Assembly (NCBI RefSeq): GCF_900143005.1
Contig: NZ_FRCS01000004.1
Coordinates: 124,001-188,000, forward strand
DNA from: Cryptosporangium aurantiacum
Lineage (GTDB): Bacteria; Actinomycetota; Actinomycetes; Mycobacteriales; Cryptosporangiaceae
Direction: 5' to 3'
DNA length: 64,000 nt
In this document: piece by piece, positions 41,423 through 50,431 of the stretch
How positions within the stretch are numbered: the first letter of the stretch is position 1
Layout: each line of letters starts with the position of its first letter
Notes under the pieces: model-generated
What the model was told of the DNA's origin: nothing
Databases searched by the model: none
What the model saw: only the letters and a program-made list of their open reading frames with translations
Translations under genes and position numbers: made by a program

Positions 41423-43372
41423 TTACAGGCCTCCGATCGCCTGTTGCCGCAGGCCGTGCAGGTACTGTTCGAGGGCGACCAGCTCGCCGAACAGCTTCAT
41501 GTACTCGTCCGCGGCGTCGACGGGATTCACCCGCTGCAGCCTCGACTTGACGGCGACCACTCGACGGACGATGGCCAGCCGCTGCACCTCGTTGACCTGC
41601 GCGGCGACGTACCGGGGGTCGAGCTCACCGTCGTTGAACAACCGCTCGACCGCCAACTCGACGACCAGTGCCTGGGCGTCACTGCCCTCGCAGTGTGACA
41701 CCAGCGCCTGCACCCACTCCGGGCCGGACGTGCCCGCGACCGCACCACCGACAGCGGCGACCGCGCGCCGCACCGCCCGATACGACGGATGGGTGTACGC
41801 GTCCTCGCCGACCGCGTCGAACAGCGGCCCGGCCAGCACCGGCTCCTGCACCGCGAGCTTCAGCGCTTCCCGCTCGACGAGCAGCGCGCGATCGTGCGGA
41901 TCGGGGCGTCCACCGGCCGCCGGGCTCACCGGCGCGGCCGACTCTGCCTCCGGCGAGGTGCCCTGCCGCGGCGCGCGTCCGGGCTGCGTGCCCCGGCCGG
42001 CCGGCGTGCCTCGCCCGGCCTGCGCGTTCTTGCCTGACTGCGCCTTCCCGGCGGCTTCGTTCACGGCCTTGAGCACCGGCTCGAGGTCCATGCCCAGGTC
42101 ACCGGCGAGCTTGCGCGCGTACTCGGGCCGCATCGCGCGGTCCTTGATGCGGGCGACCAGTGGCGCGGCCGCACGCAGCGCGGCCACCCGGCCCTCCACG
42201 GTGTCGAGGTCGTAGCGCGCGAGGATCGTCCGCAGGACGAACGCGACCAGCGGCTCACGCCGGGCCACCAGGTCGCGGACCGCGGAGTCGCCGTGCGCGA
42301 GCCGCAGGTCGCACGGGTCCATGTTCTGCGGCGACACCGCGATGAACGTCTGGGCGACGAACCGCTGATCGTCCTCGAACGCGCGCACCGCGGCCTTCTG
42401 CCCGGCGGCGTCACCGTCGAACGTGAAGATCACCTCGCCGCGGAACTCGTCCTGGTCCATCAGCAGGCGCCGGAGCACCTGGATGTGGTCGGCGCCGAAC
42501 GCCGTGCCGCAGGTGGCGACCGCGGTGCCCACCCCGGCGAGGTGGCAGGCCATCACGTCGGTGTATCCCTCGACGACAACCGCGCGCTGCTGCTTCGCGA
42601 TGTCCTTCTTCGCAGCCGCGACCCCGTACAGGACGTGCGACTTCTTGTAGATCGGCGACTCGGGCGTGTTGAGGTACTTCGGCCCGTCGTCCCCGTCGAG
42701 CAGGCGGCGGGCACCGAACCCGATCACCTCGCCACCGAGGTCGCGGATCGGCCAGACCAGCCGGCCGCGGAACCGGTCGATCAACGAGCCCGACCGGGCC
42801 GCCTTGGAGATACCGCCGGTGACCAGCTCCTCGTGCGTGAACCCGCGGCCGCGGAGGTGCTTGGTCAGCGCGTCCCAGCCGATCGGCGCGAACCCACAGT
42901 CGAACTGCCGGGCCGCGTCGGGGCCGAACCCGCGGGCGGCCAGGAACTCGCGGGCAGGCAGCGCCTCGCGGGTGCCGAGCTGCTCGGCGTAGAACTCCGC
43001 TGCCGCGGTGTGCGCCGCGATCAGCCGGGCGCGCTGGCCACTGTTGCGCACCGGCGCCGGACCGGCCTCGGTGTAGGTGAGCTGGACGCCGACCCGCGCC
43101 GCCAACCGCTCGACAGCCTCGGCGAACGACAGCACCTCGGTCTTCATCACGAAGCTGAGGACGTCACCGCCCTCGGCGCAGCCGTAGCAGTAGTAGACAC
43201 CTTTGGCAGGATTTACGTTGAATGAGGGGGTCTTCTCGTCATGGAACGGGCACAGGCCCTTGAACGTGCCGCCGCCTGCCGGACGCAGCGTCACCCGCTC
43301 ACCGATGACGTCGACGATCGCCGACCGTTCCCGCACCAGCGCAATGTCGCTGTCCCTGATCCGCCCCGCCAC
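41423..43372 (-). CDS. dnaG: DNA primase
   Basis: This roughly 649-residue primase synthesises RNA primers at the replication fork. It has the CHC2 zinc finger (CPFHDEKTPSFNVNPAKG, then YYCYGC), the primase-core basic motif and the Toprim domain (VVVEGYTDVMACH with the catalytic Glu, and FTFDGDAAGQKA with the Asp cluster). A low-complexity Gly/Ala/Arg linker precedes the C-terminal DnaB-interaction part. The GTG at 43372 gives the usual start VAGRIRDSDIALVRER. A TTG ten codons upstream is the only longer option and looks worse. Confidence 0.96.
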   Translation of the reverse strand: MAGRIRDSDIALVRERSAIVDVIGERVTLRPAGGGTFKGLCPFHDEKTPSFNVNPAKGVYYCYGCAEGGDVLSFVMKTEVLSFAEAVERLAARVGVQLTYTEAGPAPVRNSGQRARLIAAHTAAAEFYAEQLGTREALPAREFLAARGFGPDAARQFDCGFAPIGWDALTKHLRGRGFTHEELVTGGISKAARSGSLIDRFRGRLVWPIRDLGGEVIGFGARRLLDGDDGPKYLNTPESPIYKKSHVLYGVAAAKKDIAKQQRAVVVEGYTDVMACHLAGVGTAVATCGTAFGADHIQVLRRLLMDQDEFRGEVIFTFDGDAAGQKAAVRAFEDDQRFVAQTFIAVSPQNMDPCDLRLAHGDSAVRDLVARREPLVAFVLRTILARYDLDTVEGRVAALRAAAPLVARIKDRAMRPEYARKLAGDLGMDLEPVLKAVNEAAGKAQSGKNAQAGRGTPAGRGTQPGRAPRQGTSPEAESAAPVSPAAGGRPDPHDRALLVEREALKLAVQEPVLAGPLFDAVGEDAYTHPSYRAVRRAVAAVGGAVAGTSGPEWVQALVSHCEGSDAQALVVELAVERLFNDGELDPRYVAAQVNEVQRLAIVRRVVAVKSRLQRVNPVDAADEYMKLFGELVALEQYLHGLRQQAIGGL

Positions 43373-43491
43373 GGCGTCGAGTGTAAAGCTGAGGCCCGAC
43401 AATCGGCGGCGCGGCCGATGGCAGAAAACTTTCGATAGTGGGCGTCTCTGCCACTCGACTGAAGGCCTGCCCGCACGTCATGCTCTGCCCC

Positions 43492-44169
43492 ATGAGTATC
43501 GAGGTGCATGAGCTGCTGGTTTTCCCAGGCCCGGACGGTCGGGCAGGCAACCCGCTCGGTGTGATCCTGGACGGTGCGCGCGTTCCGGACGCCGACCGCC
43601 AGCGCATCGCAGCCGAGCTCAACTACAGCGAGACGGTCTTCGTCGACGACGCCGCCACCGGCGCGATCCGCATCTTCACCCCCGCCGCCGAACTGCCGTT
43701 CGCGGGTCACCCCACGGTGGGCACGGCGTGGCTGCTGGCGCAGGAGGGCACACCGGCCACCGCACTCCGCCCCCCGGCCGGCACCGTGCCCGTGCGGTAC
43801 GAGCCCGAGCTCACCTGGGTCTCCGGACGCCCCGAATGGGCACCGCCGATCAACTTCCGGCAGCTCGCGAGCGCCGCCGAGGTCGACGCCTACCCGCAGC
43901 CCACCGAGGGCAACACGTACGTCTGGGCCTGGATCGACGAGGCCGCAGGCGTGGTCCGGTCCCGCTCGTTCCCGGTCGCGCTCGGGATCAGCGAGGACGA
44001 GGCCACCGGCGCGGCGGCGGTCGCGCTCGTCGGGCAGGTGCAGCGACGGGTCGAGATCCACCAGGGCGTCGGGTCCGTCCTGGTCGCCGGTCCGACCGGC
44101 GAGGGCCTGGTCGAGCTCGGCGGCCGGGTGTCGGCCGTCCGCCGGTTCGCGTTGGACGGCCCCCGATGA
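43492..44169 (+). CDS. PhzF-family protein (short form)
   Basis: This 225-residue protein has the PhzF isomerase hallmarks: FPGPDGRAGNPLGV at the start, the catalytic Glu47 in LNYSETVFV, and the FTPAAELPFAGHPTVGTAW block (GHPT at 72-75). PhzF proteins are usually 260-300 residues; the C-terminal half here is shortened. It retains SEDEATGAAAVALVG, which corresponds to the second-domain active-site glycine motif. The reaction is unknown but would be an epimerase- or isomerase-type proton shift. The stop overlaps the rhodanese start (ATGA). It is divergent from dnaG. Confidence 0.85.
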   Translation: MSIEVHELLVFPGPDGRAGNPLGVILDGARVPDADRQRIAAELNYSETVFVDDAATGAIRIFTPAAELPFAGHPTVGTAWLLAQEGTPATALRPPAGTVPVRYEPELTWVSGRPEWAPPINFRQLASAAEVDAYPQPTEGNTYVWAWIDEAAGVVRSRSFPVALGISEDEATGAAAVALVGQVQRRVEIHQGVGSVLVAGPTGEGLVELGGRVSAVRRFALDGPR

Positions 44170-44573
44170 CCGCGCCCCGCGTGTTACGCGGCCTGGTCAC
44201 CCGCGTCCCTGCGGCGGACCCGACCGAGGCGGTGGCGCGCCTCGCGGAACGGTTCCGCTTCGAAACCGATTGTGCGGACGTTGCGAGCGACCTGGCCCAC
44301 GGCGTCGAAGGGTTCGTCATCGTGGACGCCCGGTCGCCGGAGAAGTTCGCGGCCGGCCACCTCCCCGGAGCGGTCAACCTGCCTACCCGGACGATCAGCG
44401 AGGCGACCACCGCCGGGCTCGACCGCTCGCTCGTTTACGTCACGTACTGCGACGGGCCGCACTGCAACGGGTCGACCCGGTCGGCGCTGCGGCTCGCGGA
44501 GCTGGGTTTCCGGGTCAAAGAGATGATCGGCGGATTCCACTTCTGGACGATCGACGGACATCCGGTCGAGTGA
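44166..44573 (+). CDS. Rhodanese-like sulfurtransferase domain protein
   Basis: This 135-residue single-domain rhodanese has an EGFVIVDARSPEKFAAGHLP entry strand (CDC25-like motif), INLPTRTI-like GAVNLPTRTIS, and an active loop YCDGPHCNGSTRSA with Cys95 and Cys100. The C-terminal strand EMIGGFHFW completes the fold. It overlaps the PhzF gene by four bases, so the two are translationally coupled. Persulfide transfer is the generic activity; the acceptor is unknown. Confidence 0.87.
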   Translation: MTAPRVLRGLVTRVPAADPTEAVARLAERFRFETDCADVASDLAHGVEGFVIVDARSPEKFAAGHLPGAVNLPTRTISEATTAGLDRSLVYVTYCDGPHCNGSTRSALRLAELGFRVKEMIGGFHFWTIDGHPVE

Positions 44574-44576
44574 GGG

Positions 44577-44643
44577 GCCGCGGCTCTGGCCCCGGGCGGT
44601 GGTTCCGCGGGCCGCGGCTTTGCCCCGGGCGGTGGTTCCGCGG
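44577..44643 (+). repeat. Two-copy direct repeat just past the rhodanese stop
   Basis: A unit of 33-34 bp (core CCCCGGGCGGTGGTTCCGCGG) is present twice, starting three bases after the stop codon. The copies differ by one deletion and one substitution. The spacer to 44785 holds nothing else I can support. Confidence 0.8.
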
Positions 44644-44785
44644 GGCCGGCGGTGCCCACCACGGGGGGTACTAACGAGGACGCGAGGGCACCTGCCCGTA
44701 CCGCGACGGCGGAGCGGGACGTCTCGCGACCGGCCGACGGGCGCCGGATGCGAATCCACCCGGCGCCCGCCATGCATGCGTAGAT

Positions 44786-45763
44786 CTAAAAGCCGACGAC
44801 CGAATGGGGGACGTAAGCCTTCTCGAGGGCCTCGAGTTCCTCGGCGGAGAGGTCGAGATCGACCGCAGCCACCGCGTCGTCGATGTGGGTCGGTTTGCTG
44901 GCGCCGATGATCGGCGCGGTCACGCCGGGCCTGGCCAGCACCCAGGCGAGCGCGACCTGCGCGCGGGGGACGCCGCGCTCGGCCGAGACGCGGGCGACCG
45001 CGTCGATCACCGCGCGGTCGGCCGCCTCGGTGGCGTCGTAGAGGGAGCGTCCGAAGCCGTCGTTGGCGCTGCGTGCGGTGGTGACGTCCGGGTCGCGTGT
45101 GAGCCGGCCGCGGGCCAGCGGCGACCAGGGGATGACGCCGATGCCCGCGTCGAGGCAGAGCGGCAGCATCTCCCGCTCCTCCTCGCGATTGAGCAGGTTG
45201 TAGTGATTTTGCATGGAGACGAAGCGGGTCCAGCCGTGCTTTTCGGCGGTGTGCAGGTATTTCGCGAACTGCCACGCCCACATCGAGCTCGCGCCGATGT
45301 AACGAGCCTTTCCTGCCTTGACGACGTCGTGCAGCGCTTCGGCGGTCTCCTCGATCGGGGTGCGCGGGTCGAAGCGGTGGATCTGGTAGAGGTCGACGTA
45401 GTCCGTGCCGAGACGGCGCAGGCTGTTGTCGATTTCGGCGAGAATGGTTTTGCGGGAGAGTCCGGCGCCGTTCGGGCCTTTGTGCATGCGGCCGTGCACC
45501 TTGGTGGCGAGGACGATCTCGTCACGGTTGGCGAAATCGCGTAGTGCGCGGCCGACAATTTCTTCGCTGCTGCCGTCGCTGTAGACGTTCGCCGTATCGA
45601 AGAAGTTGATGCCTCTCTCGAGCGCTTTCTGAATGAATGGGCGGCTCTCGTCCTCGGGCAGGGTCCAGGTGTGGTTGCCGCGGTTCGGATCGCCGTACGT
45701 CATGCAGCCGAGGCTGATCCGGGAGACTTCCAGGCCGGTGTTGCCCAGTCGGGCGTATTTCAT
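44786..45763 (-). CDS. Aldo-keto reductase (YghZ/Kv-beta-like family)
   Basis: This 325-residue aldo-keto reductase has LGNTGLEVSRISLGCMTYGD at the start, the tetrad Asp/Tyr in FFDTANVYSDGSSEEIVG, Lys in LATKVHGR and His in LYQIHRFDP, plus NADP-binding GVTAPIIGASKP. The pattern fits the AKR11/AKR14-like general-stress reductases. It overlaps the dgt stop by four bases (ATGA) and is the last gene of the lipid kinase-dgt-AKR transcript. Substrate is unknown; methylglyoxal and other small aldehydes are typical of relatives. Confidence 0.9.
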   Translation of the reverse strand: MKYARLGNTGLEVSRISLGCMTYGDPNRGNHTWTLPEDESRPFIQKALERGINFFDTANVYSDGSSEEIVGRALRDFANRDEIVLATKVHGRMHKGPNGAGLSRKTILAEIDNSLRRLGTDYVDLYQIHRFDPRTPIEETAEALHDVVKAGKARYIGASSMWAWQFAKYLHTAEKHGWTRFVSMQNHYNLLNREEEREMLPLCLDAGIGVIPWSPLARGRLTRDPDVTTARSANDGFGRSLYDATEAADRAVIDAVARVSAERGVPRAQVALAWVLARPGVTAPIIGASKPTHIDDAVAAVDLDLSAEELEALEKAYVPHSVVGF

Positions 45764-46992
45764 CGAGGCTCCCTCGTGAGGCGGTCGTGCCAGGCGACCG
45801 CGGCCGGATCAGTCAGGCTGGCGACCTGGTCGACGACGACGCGGAGCCGCGCGGCGTCGTCCGGGGCGCTCTTCCACAGCGGGGCGAAGATCGGGTCGAG
45901 GTCGTCCGGCGCCCGGCGCACCAGCGCCTCGACGAGCGTGACCAGGATCTCGCGCTGCCGGTCGTAGCGGGCCTCCGCGCCGGGGCGGTTCATGACGTAC
46001 CGCAGCGCCAGCCCCTTGAGCAGTGCGCACTCAGCGCGGGCCTTCCGGGGGACGATGAGGTCGGTCGCGTAGCCGCGCAGGGGGCCGGGGCCGGCGTTCG
46101 CTCGGGTGGCCCGCACCGCCACCGCCGAGAGGCGACCGACCAGCGCGCTGGTGACGTGCTTGAGCCTGGCCTGGGCGGCGTGGCTCCCGTCGTATCCGGC
46201 CAGGCCGTCCACGACGGGTTGCCTCAGCAGCTCGGCCAGTACTTCCCGCAGGTCATCGGGCGATTCGTCGGAGTAGGCGCCGGCAACGTCGGCGCAGAGT
46301 GCGAGCCGCTCGTCCGGGTCGGCGAGCAGCTCGATCCGGACGTGCCCGGCGTGCACACCGTCCTCCAGGTCGTGCACGGAGTACGCGACGTCGTCGGCCC
46401 AGTCCATGATCTGGGCTTCGAGGCACCGCTGATGCTGCGGCGCTCCCTCGCGGTACCACTGGAAGACCGGCTCGTCGTCGGGGTAGACGCCGAACTTCCG
46501 GGTGCCTGGTTTGCGCGCCCACGGGTATTTGGTGATCGCGTCGAGCGTGGCTCGGGTGAGGTTGAGGCCGGCGTCCGGCACCTTGGCCTCCAGGCGGCTG
46601 ACGACGCGGAGCGTCTGCGCGTTGCCCTCGAAGCCACCGGCGCTCTGTGCGACGACGTCGAGCGCGTCCTCGCCGTTGTGGCCGAACGGGGGGTGGCCCA
46701 GGTCGTGGGCGAGTCCCGCGGTGTCGACGATGTCCGGGTCGGCGCCGAGCGCGACGCCCATCTCGCGGGCGATCTGGGCGACCTCGAGCGAGTGCGTGAG
46801 CCGGGTGCGGAGGAAGTCGTCCTGGCCGGCGGTGATCACCTGGGTCTTGGCGGCGAGTCGCCGGAAGCCCGCGGAGTGCAGGACGCGGGCACGGTCGCGC
46901 TGGAACGGGGTGCGGCCGGTGCCGGGGTCCTTCGCCGGCTCCGCGACGCGGCGCTGTGCGCCCCATTCATCCCAGCCCGCGTCGTCATCCAT
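45760..46992 (-). CDS. dgt: Deoxyguanosinetriphosphate triphosphohydrolase-like protein
   Basis: This 410-residue HD-superfamily hydrolase removes triphosphate from dGTP or other dNTPs. The HD signature is intact: RTRLTHSLEVAQIAREMG, then GLAHDLGHPPFGHNGEDAL with the metal-binding H...HD, and MDWADDVAYSVHDLEDGV with the final Asp. The N-terminal PAKDPGTGRTPFQRDRARVL and LHSAGFRRLAAKTQV match the actinobacterial short dGTPase group. The ATG at 46992 lies five bases after the lipid kinase stop. dgt followed a few genes on by dnaG is a familiar actinomycete arrangement. Confidence 0.94.
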   Translation of the reverse strand: MDDDAGWDEWGAQRRVAEPAKDPGTGRTPFQRDRARVLHSAGFRRLAAKTQVITAGQDDFLRTRLTHSLEVAQIAREMGVALGADPDIVDTAGLAHDLGHPPFGHNGEDALDVVAQSAGGFEGNAQTLRVVSRLEAKVPDAGLNLTRATLDAITKYPWARKPGTRKFGVYPDDEPVFQWYREGAPQHQRCLEAQIMDWADDVAYSVHDLEDGVHAGHVRIELLADPDERLALCADVAGAYSDESPDDLREVLAELLRQPVVDGLAGYDGSHAAQARLKHVTSALVGRLSAVAVRATRANAGPGPLRGYATDLIVPRKARAECALLKGLALRYVMNRPGAEARYDRQREILVTLVEALVRRAPDDLDPIFAPLWKSAPDDAARLRVVVDQVASLTDPAAVAWHDRLTREPR

Positions 46993-46997
46993 GGTGG

Positions 46998-47918
46998 CTA
47001 CCAGACCGCCCGAGCGGACCCCGACACGAGCACTGACCACACGCCCTGGTGGACCTCCCACGAGCGATGGTGCACCAGGTCGCTGACCTCGCCGTCGGTG
47101 TTCACCCGAAAACCTTCGGCGCCCTCCGGCACCGACAGCGAGACGTGCCGGCCGCGATGTACCCGAACGTCTTCACGCCTGATGTGGACGCCGTCCCGCA
47201 GGGCCATTCCGTACGCATAGCGGTTGCGCGGACCATGCACCGCAGCCACCACCACGTCCAGCAGCCCGTCGTCCGGCTCCGCGTTCGGGGCCAGCGGCGT
47301 TCCTCCGCCGATCGACCGCCCGTTGCCGACCCCCAGCATCAGGATCGGCTGGCCGGCATCGTGTACCCGCACACCGTCCACTTCGACGTCCATCGCCCAG
47401 CCCTCGCTGGAGAACCCGGCGACCAGCCCACCGAGCGGGTACGCCGCCACCCCCAGTGTGGGCTTCCAGCCACTGGCCAGCCGGCCCGCTTCCGCGCCGA
47501 CGCCCGCGTGCGCGGCGTTGACCAGCACTTCGCCGGTGTCGTCGACGGCGATGTCGAGGGTCCGTGGACGGCCGTCCAGTACGGTCTCGGCGGCGCTGAC
47601 CGGGTCGAGCGGAATGCCCAGCGTCCGGGCGAGGTCGTTGCCGGTGCCGAGCGGGAGCAGCCCGAACGGACGCCCGGGGTCGAGCAGGTGCGCGTTGAAG
47701 AGCAACTGCACCGCCGCGTGCAACGACCCGTCACCGCCGGCCAGCACGGTCAACCGCTCCCGGTGGACGCGGAGCGCGGCGCCGAGAGCGTCCAGGTCGG
47801 CCGTGCGGACCACGATGACATCGGCGACCCGCCGCAGGACCTCCACCGCCTTGTCGACAGCGGCAAGCTCGGTACTGCCAGCACCCTCGTTCACGACCAC
47901 CAGCAGCTCTTGCGGCAT
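46998..47918 (-). CDS. Diacylglycerol kinase-family lipid kinase
   Basis: This 306-residue protein has the DAGK catalytic domain (LLVVVNEGAGS, VLAGGDGSLHAAVQLL, GLLPLGTGNDLARTLG) and a DgkB/YegS-type C-terminal beta domain ending in FRVNTDGEVSD. These enzymes phosphorylate diacylglycerol or related lipids at the inner membrane face. The spacing to dgt is five bases. Sphingosine-kinase-like relatives share the motifs, so the precise lipid is not certain. Confidence 0.88.
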   Translation of the reverse strand: MPQELLVVVNEGAGSTELAAVDKAVEVLRRVADVIVVRTADLDALGAALRVHRERLTVLAGGDGSLHAAVQLLFNAHLLDPGRPFGLLPLGTGNDLARTLGIPLDPVSAAETVLDGRPRTLDIAVDDTGEVLVNAAHAGVGAEAGRLASGWKPTLGVAAYPLGGLVAGFSSEGWAMDVEVDGVRVHDAGQPILMLGVGNGRSIGGGTPLAPNAEPDDGLLDVVVAAVHGPRNRYAYGMALRDGVHIRREDVRVHRGRHVSLSVPEGAEGFRVNTDGEVSDLVHHRSWEVHQGVWSVLVSGSARAVW

Positions 47919-48038
47919 GCGTCGACCCTAACCAGGGCGGTTGTCCACAGCGACTCCGGCCGTCGCAGCGGAAGGTCGTCGTGGGCTGTCAAAGTTCTCG
48001 TTGTCATCCGCACGAGCGCGCTACCAGGAGAGTTTCCG

Positions 48039-48779
48039 ATGTCCGCTTCCGAAGCCAAGCTCGCGACGATCCGCAAGCTGCTTGCCCAGGCCGAGGACGC
48101 AGCCGCCAGTCCGGCCGAGGCCGAAACGTTCACCGCGAAAGCCGCCGAGTTGATGGCTCGGTACGGCGTCGACCGCGCGATGCTCGCCGACGGCGACGAG
48201 ACCGTCGACGCGATCGCCGACCGGGTGATCGACCTCGATCCGCCCTATGCGCTGGACAAGATCGGGCTGCTCAGCGGCATCGCGCGGGCGCTCGGCCTGC
48301 AGGTGGTCCAGCGCACCGGGTTCGGCGCGCGGGGCAAGGAGCTCTCCGCGCTGCTGTTCGGGTACTCGTCTGACATCGAGCGCACCGAGATCCTGTTCAC
48401 TTCGCTGCTCGTGCAGGCCGCCCGTGGACTTGCCGCCGCACGCGTGCCCGCGCGGGAGAACAAGGCCGCGTACCGGCGTGCGTGGCTGGCCGGGTTCAGC
48501 GCGACCGTGCACGTCCGGCTCGCGGACGCCGAGTACCGGGCGCGGGCGGAAGCCACCGCGACGGCGTCCACCAGTGCGACGGGCCGCTCGGCCGAGTTGG
48601 TGCTCGCCGACCGGCAACGCACCGTCGACCAGCGGTTCGCCGAGGCGTTCCCGAAGCTTCGCTCGGCACCGCGCCGGGTGCTCACCGGCAGCGGGCACGG
48701 CGCCGGCGTCGCGGCCGGCGCCCGCGCGGACCTCGGCGGAGCAGCACTGGGTAGCCGCCGACGGGCCCTGGGCGGCTGA
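48039..48779 (+). CDS. DUF2786 family protein
   Basis: This 246-residue protein begins with the DUF2786 domain: EAKLATIRKLLAQAEDAAAS, then PAEAETFTAKAAELMARYGV. The middle has KIGLLSGIARALGLQVVQRT and ENKAAYRRAWLAGFSATVHV, with a helical end. Function is unknown; related proteins occur in phages and actinomycetes. CAGGAG precedes the ATG at 48039. Its TGA stop falls inside the first copy of a 13-bp tandem repeat, so the last codons (GG) and stop belong to the repeat. Confidence 0.82.
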   Translation: MSASEAKLATIRKLLAQAEDAAASPAEAETFTAKAAELMARYGVDRAMLADGDETVDAIADRVIDLDPPYALDKIGLLSGIARALGLQVVQRTGFGARGKELSALLFGYSSDIERTEILFTSLLVQAARGLAAARVPARENKAAYRRAWLAGFSATVHVRLADAEYRARAEATATASTSATGRSAELVLADRQRTVDQRFAEAFPKLRSAPRRVLTGSGHGAGVAAGARADLGGAALGSRRRALGG

Positions 48780-48888
48780 CCTGCGCGGCTGACCTGCGCG
48801 GCTGACCTGCGCGGCTGACCTGCGCGGCTGACCTGCGCGGCTGACCTGCGCGGCTGACCTGGGCGGCTGACCTGGGCGGCTGACCTGG
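48772..48888 (+). repeat. Nine tandem copies of a 13-bp unit spanning a stop codon
   Basis: The unit GCGGCTGACCTGC/G occurs nine times back to back. The first six end in C and the last three in G, so the array evolved by block duplication. Copy one supplies the TGA stop of the DUF2786 gene. Thirteen is not a multiple of three, so read-through would meet stops in shifting frames. Confidence 0.95.
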
Positions 48889-49582
48889 GCGGGGCGGCCC
48901 CGGCGGCTTCGGGCACCCGGTGGATGTCCGTACGTCCAGCCCGCGGGGGCCGATCTTTGGATGGTTGTCGGATCGTGGGGGTGTGCGGTGAATGGTTGAC
49001 CGGTAGTGGGTGTGGGGGCACCCACGCGGGGACATCCATCTGCGAGCGGGCAGCCAAAGAATAGGACTCAGGTGACGAATCGGGCTCCGGTACGCGGGTT
49101 TCGGACCTGGCCGCTCGAATGCCGAGACGCGGCGCCCGACTGCTGACGCGCCGGTAGCCAGGTCCGAACGATGCGGTCCAGGGCACGCGGTAACGCGCCC
49201 TGCTGCCGCAACACCGGTGGCTCTCGGGCGGGCGGCGTGGCGCTCCCGGGGAAGCGGACCCACCTGGGCCAGTTCTAGCTCGCCCAAGTGGGGCCAGTTG
49301 CCTCGTCAACGGTTGTCGAACCCGACAGCGGTGACGAAAGCGGCACCACGTTCGCGGGAAACGGACGGCCCGTCCCGATCTCTGGGACGGGGCACCGCTC
49401 CAATGGGAGCTGCCGCGCACAGCGGGTGCCGCGCACAGCGGGTGCCGCGGGCAGCGCGCTGGCGGGCGGGCGGGGCGGGGCGGGGCGGCCGGGGCGGGGC
49501 GGGTGCGCGCGGTGCGCGGTTTGTGCTCGTTGAGCGTTGACCTACAGTTCCGGCCATCCGCCCCACGACGAAAGAGTCGCGC
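48889..49582. other. Gene-free spacer with GC-rich simple repeats
   Basis: I see no credible gene in these 694 bp; long open frames here and through the 13-bp array are composition artefacts. A direct repeat of AGCGGGTGCCGCG lies around 49416-49450, and (GGGGC)n-type simple sequence at about 49468-49505. The promoter of the 49583 gene must be in the last 100 bp. Confidence 0.5.
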
Positions 49583-50431
49583 ATGGCCCCCGTGGTTGAT
49601 GCACACCAGCATTTCTGGGACATCGACGCGCTCGAATATGCCTGGCTCACCCCGGACGCCGGTCCGATCTACCGGACGTTCGAGTACGCCGAGCTGGAAC
49701 CGCAGCTCGACGAGTGCGGTGTCAACGTCACCGTGCTCGTGCAGTCCGAAGGAAGCTTCGCGGACACCGACTCGATGCTCGCGCTGGCCGACCGGCATCC
49801 CCGGCTCGCCGCGGTCGTCGGATGGGTGCCGCTGCTCGACCCCGAGGAGACAGCACAAGCGCTCGACCGGTACGCGAAGGACCCGCGCTACGTCGGAGTG
49901 CGGCACCTGGTCCACGACGAACCCGACCCGGGCTGGATCCTGCGGCCGGCCGTCCAGGAGTCGCTCGGGATCGTCGCCGCGCGCGGCCTGACCTGGGACC
50001 AGATCTCCACGCTCCCCCGGCACCTCGAACACGTACCGAGGCTCGCCGAGAACCACCCTGACCTGCGGATCGTCATCGACCACCTCGCGAATCCGCCGAT
50101 CGCCGACGGGGGCTGGGAACCCTGGGCAGGGTTGCTGGCGCGCGCGGCCGAGTACCCGAACGTCTTCGCGAAGCTCTCCGGCCTCGGCACCGCCGCCGCG
50201 CCCGGCTGGACCGCCGACGACCTGCGGCGTTACGTCGATCACGGGCTGACGGTCTTCGGTCCCCGCCGGCTGATGTGGGGTAGCGACTGGCCCGTGTCGG
50301 TGCTGGCCGGCGGCTATCGCCGGGCTTGGGACGCGATGCAAGAGCTGCTCGCACCTCTGGACGACGCTGACCGCGACGCGATTCTCGGCGGCACCGCGAT
50401 CGACTTCTACCGCATCCCCGGCCTGAGCTAG
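49583..50431 (+). CDS. Amidohydrolase-family lactonase, paralogue of the fuconolactonase
   Basis: This 282-residue COG3618 protein has VDAHQHFWDIDALEYAWLTP at the start, the central IVIDHLANPPIADGG and the end motif LMWGSDWPVSVL with the catalytic Asp. It is clearly similar to the 4936-5772 product along its full length. It is a single-gene unit here, with no sugar genes beside it. It could act on another aldonolactone such as L-rhamnonolactone or L-fuconolactone; the sequence does not decide. Confidence 0.85.
   Translation: MAPVVDAHQHFWDIDALEYAWLTPDAGPIYRTFEYAELEPQLDECGVNVTVLVQSEGSFADTDSMLALADRHPRLAAVVGWVPLLDPEETAQALDRYAKDPRYVGVRHLVHDEPDPGWILRPAVQESLGIVAARGLTWDQISTLPRHLEHVPRLAENHPDLRIVIDHLANPPIADGGWEPWAGLLARAAEYPNVFAKLSGLGTAAAPGWTADDLRRYVDHGLTVFGPRRLMWGSDWPVSVLAGGYRRAWDAMQELLAPLDDADRDAILGGTAIDFYRIPGLS

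Noticed and set aside
48772-48888. Possible CRISPR array
   Set aside because: The 13-bp units are directly contiguous with no spacers and there are no cas genes; it is a tandem minisatellite.
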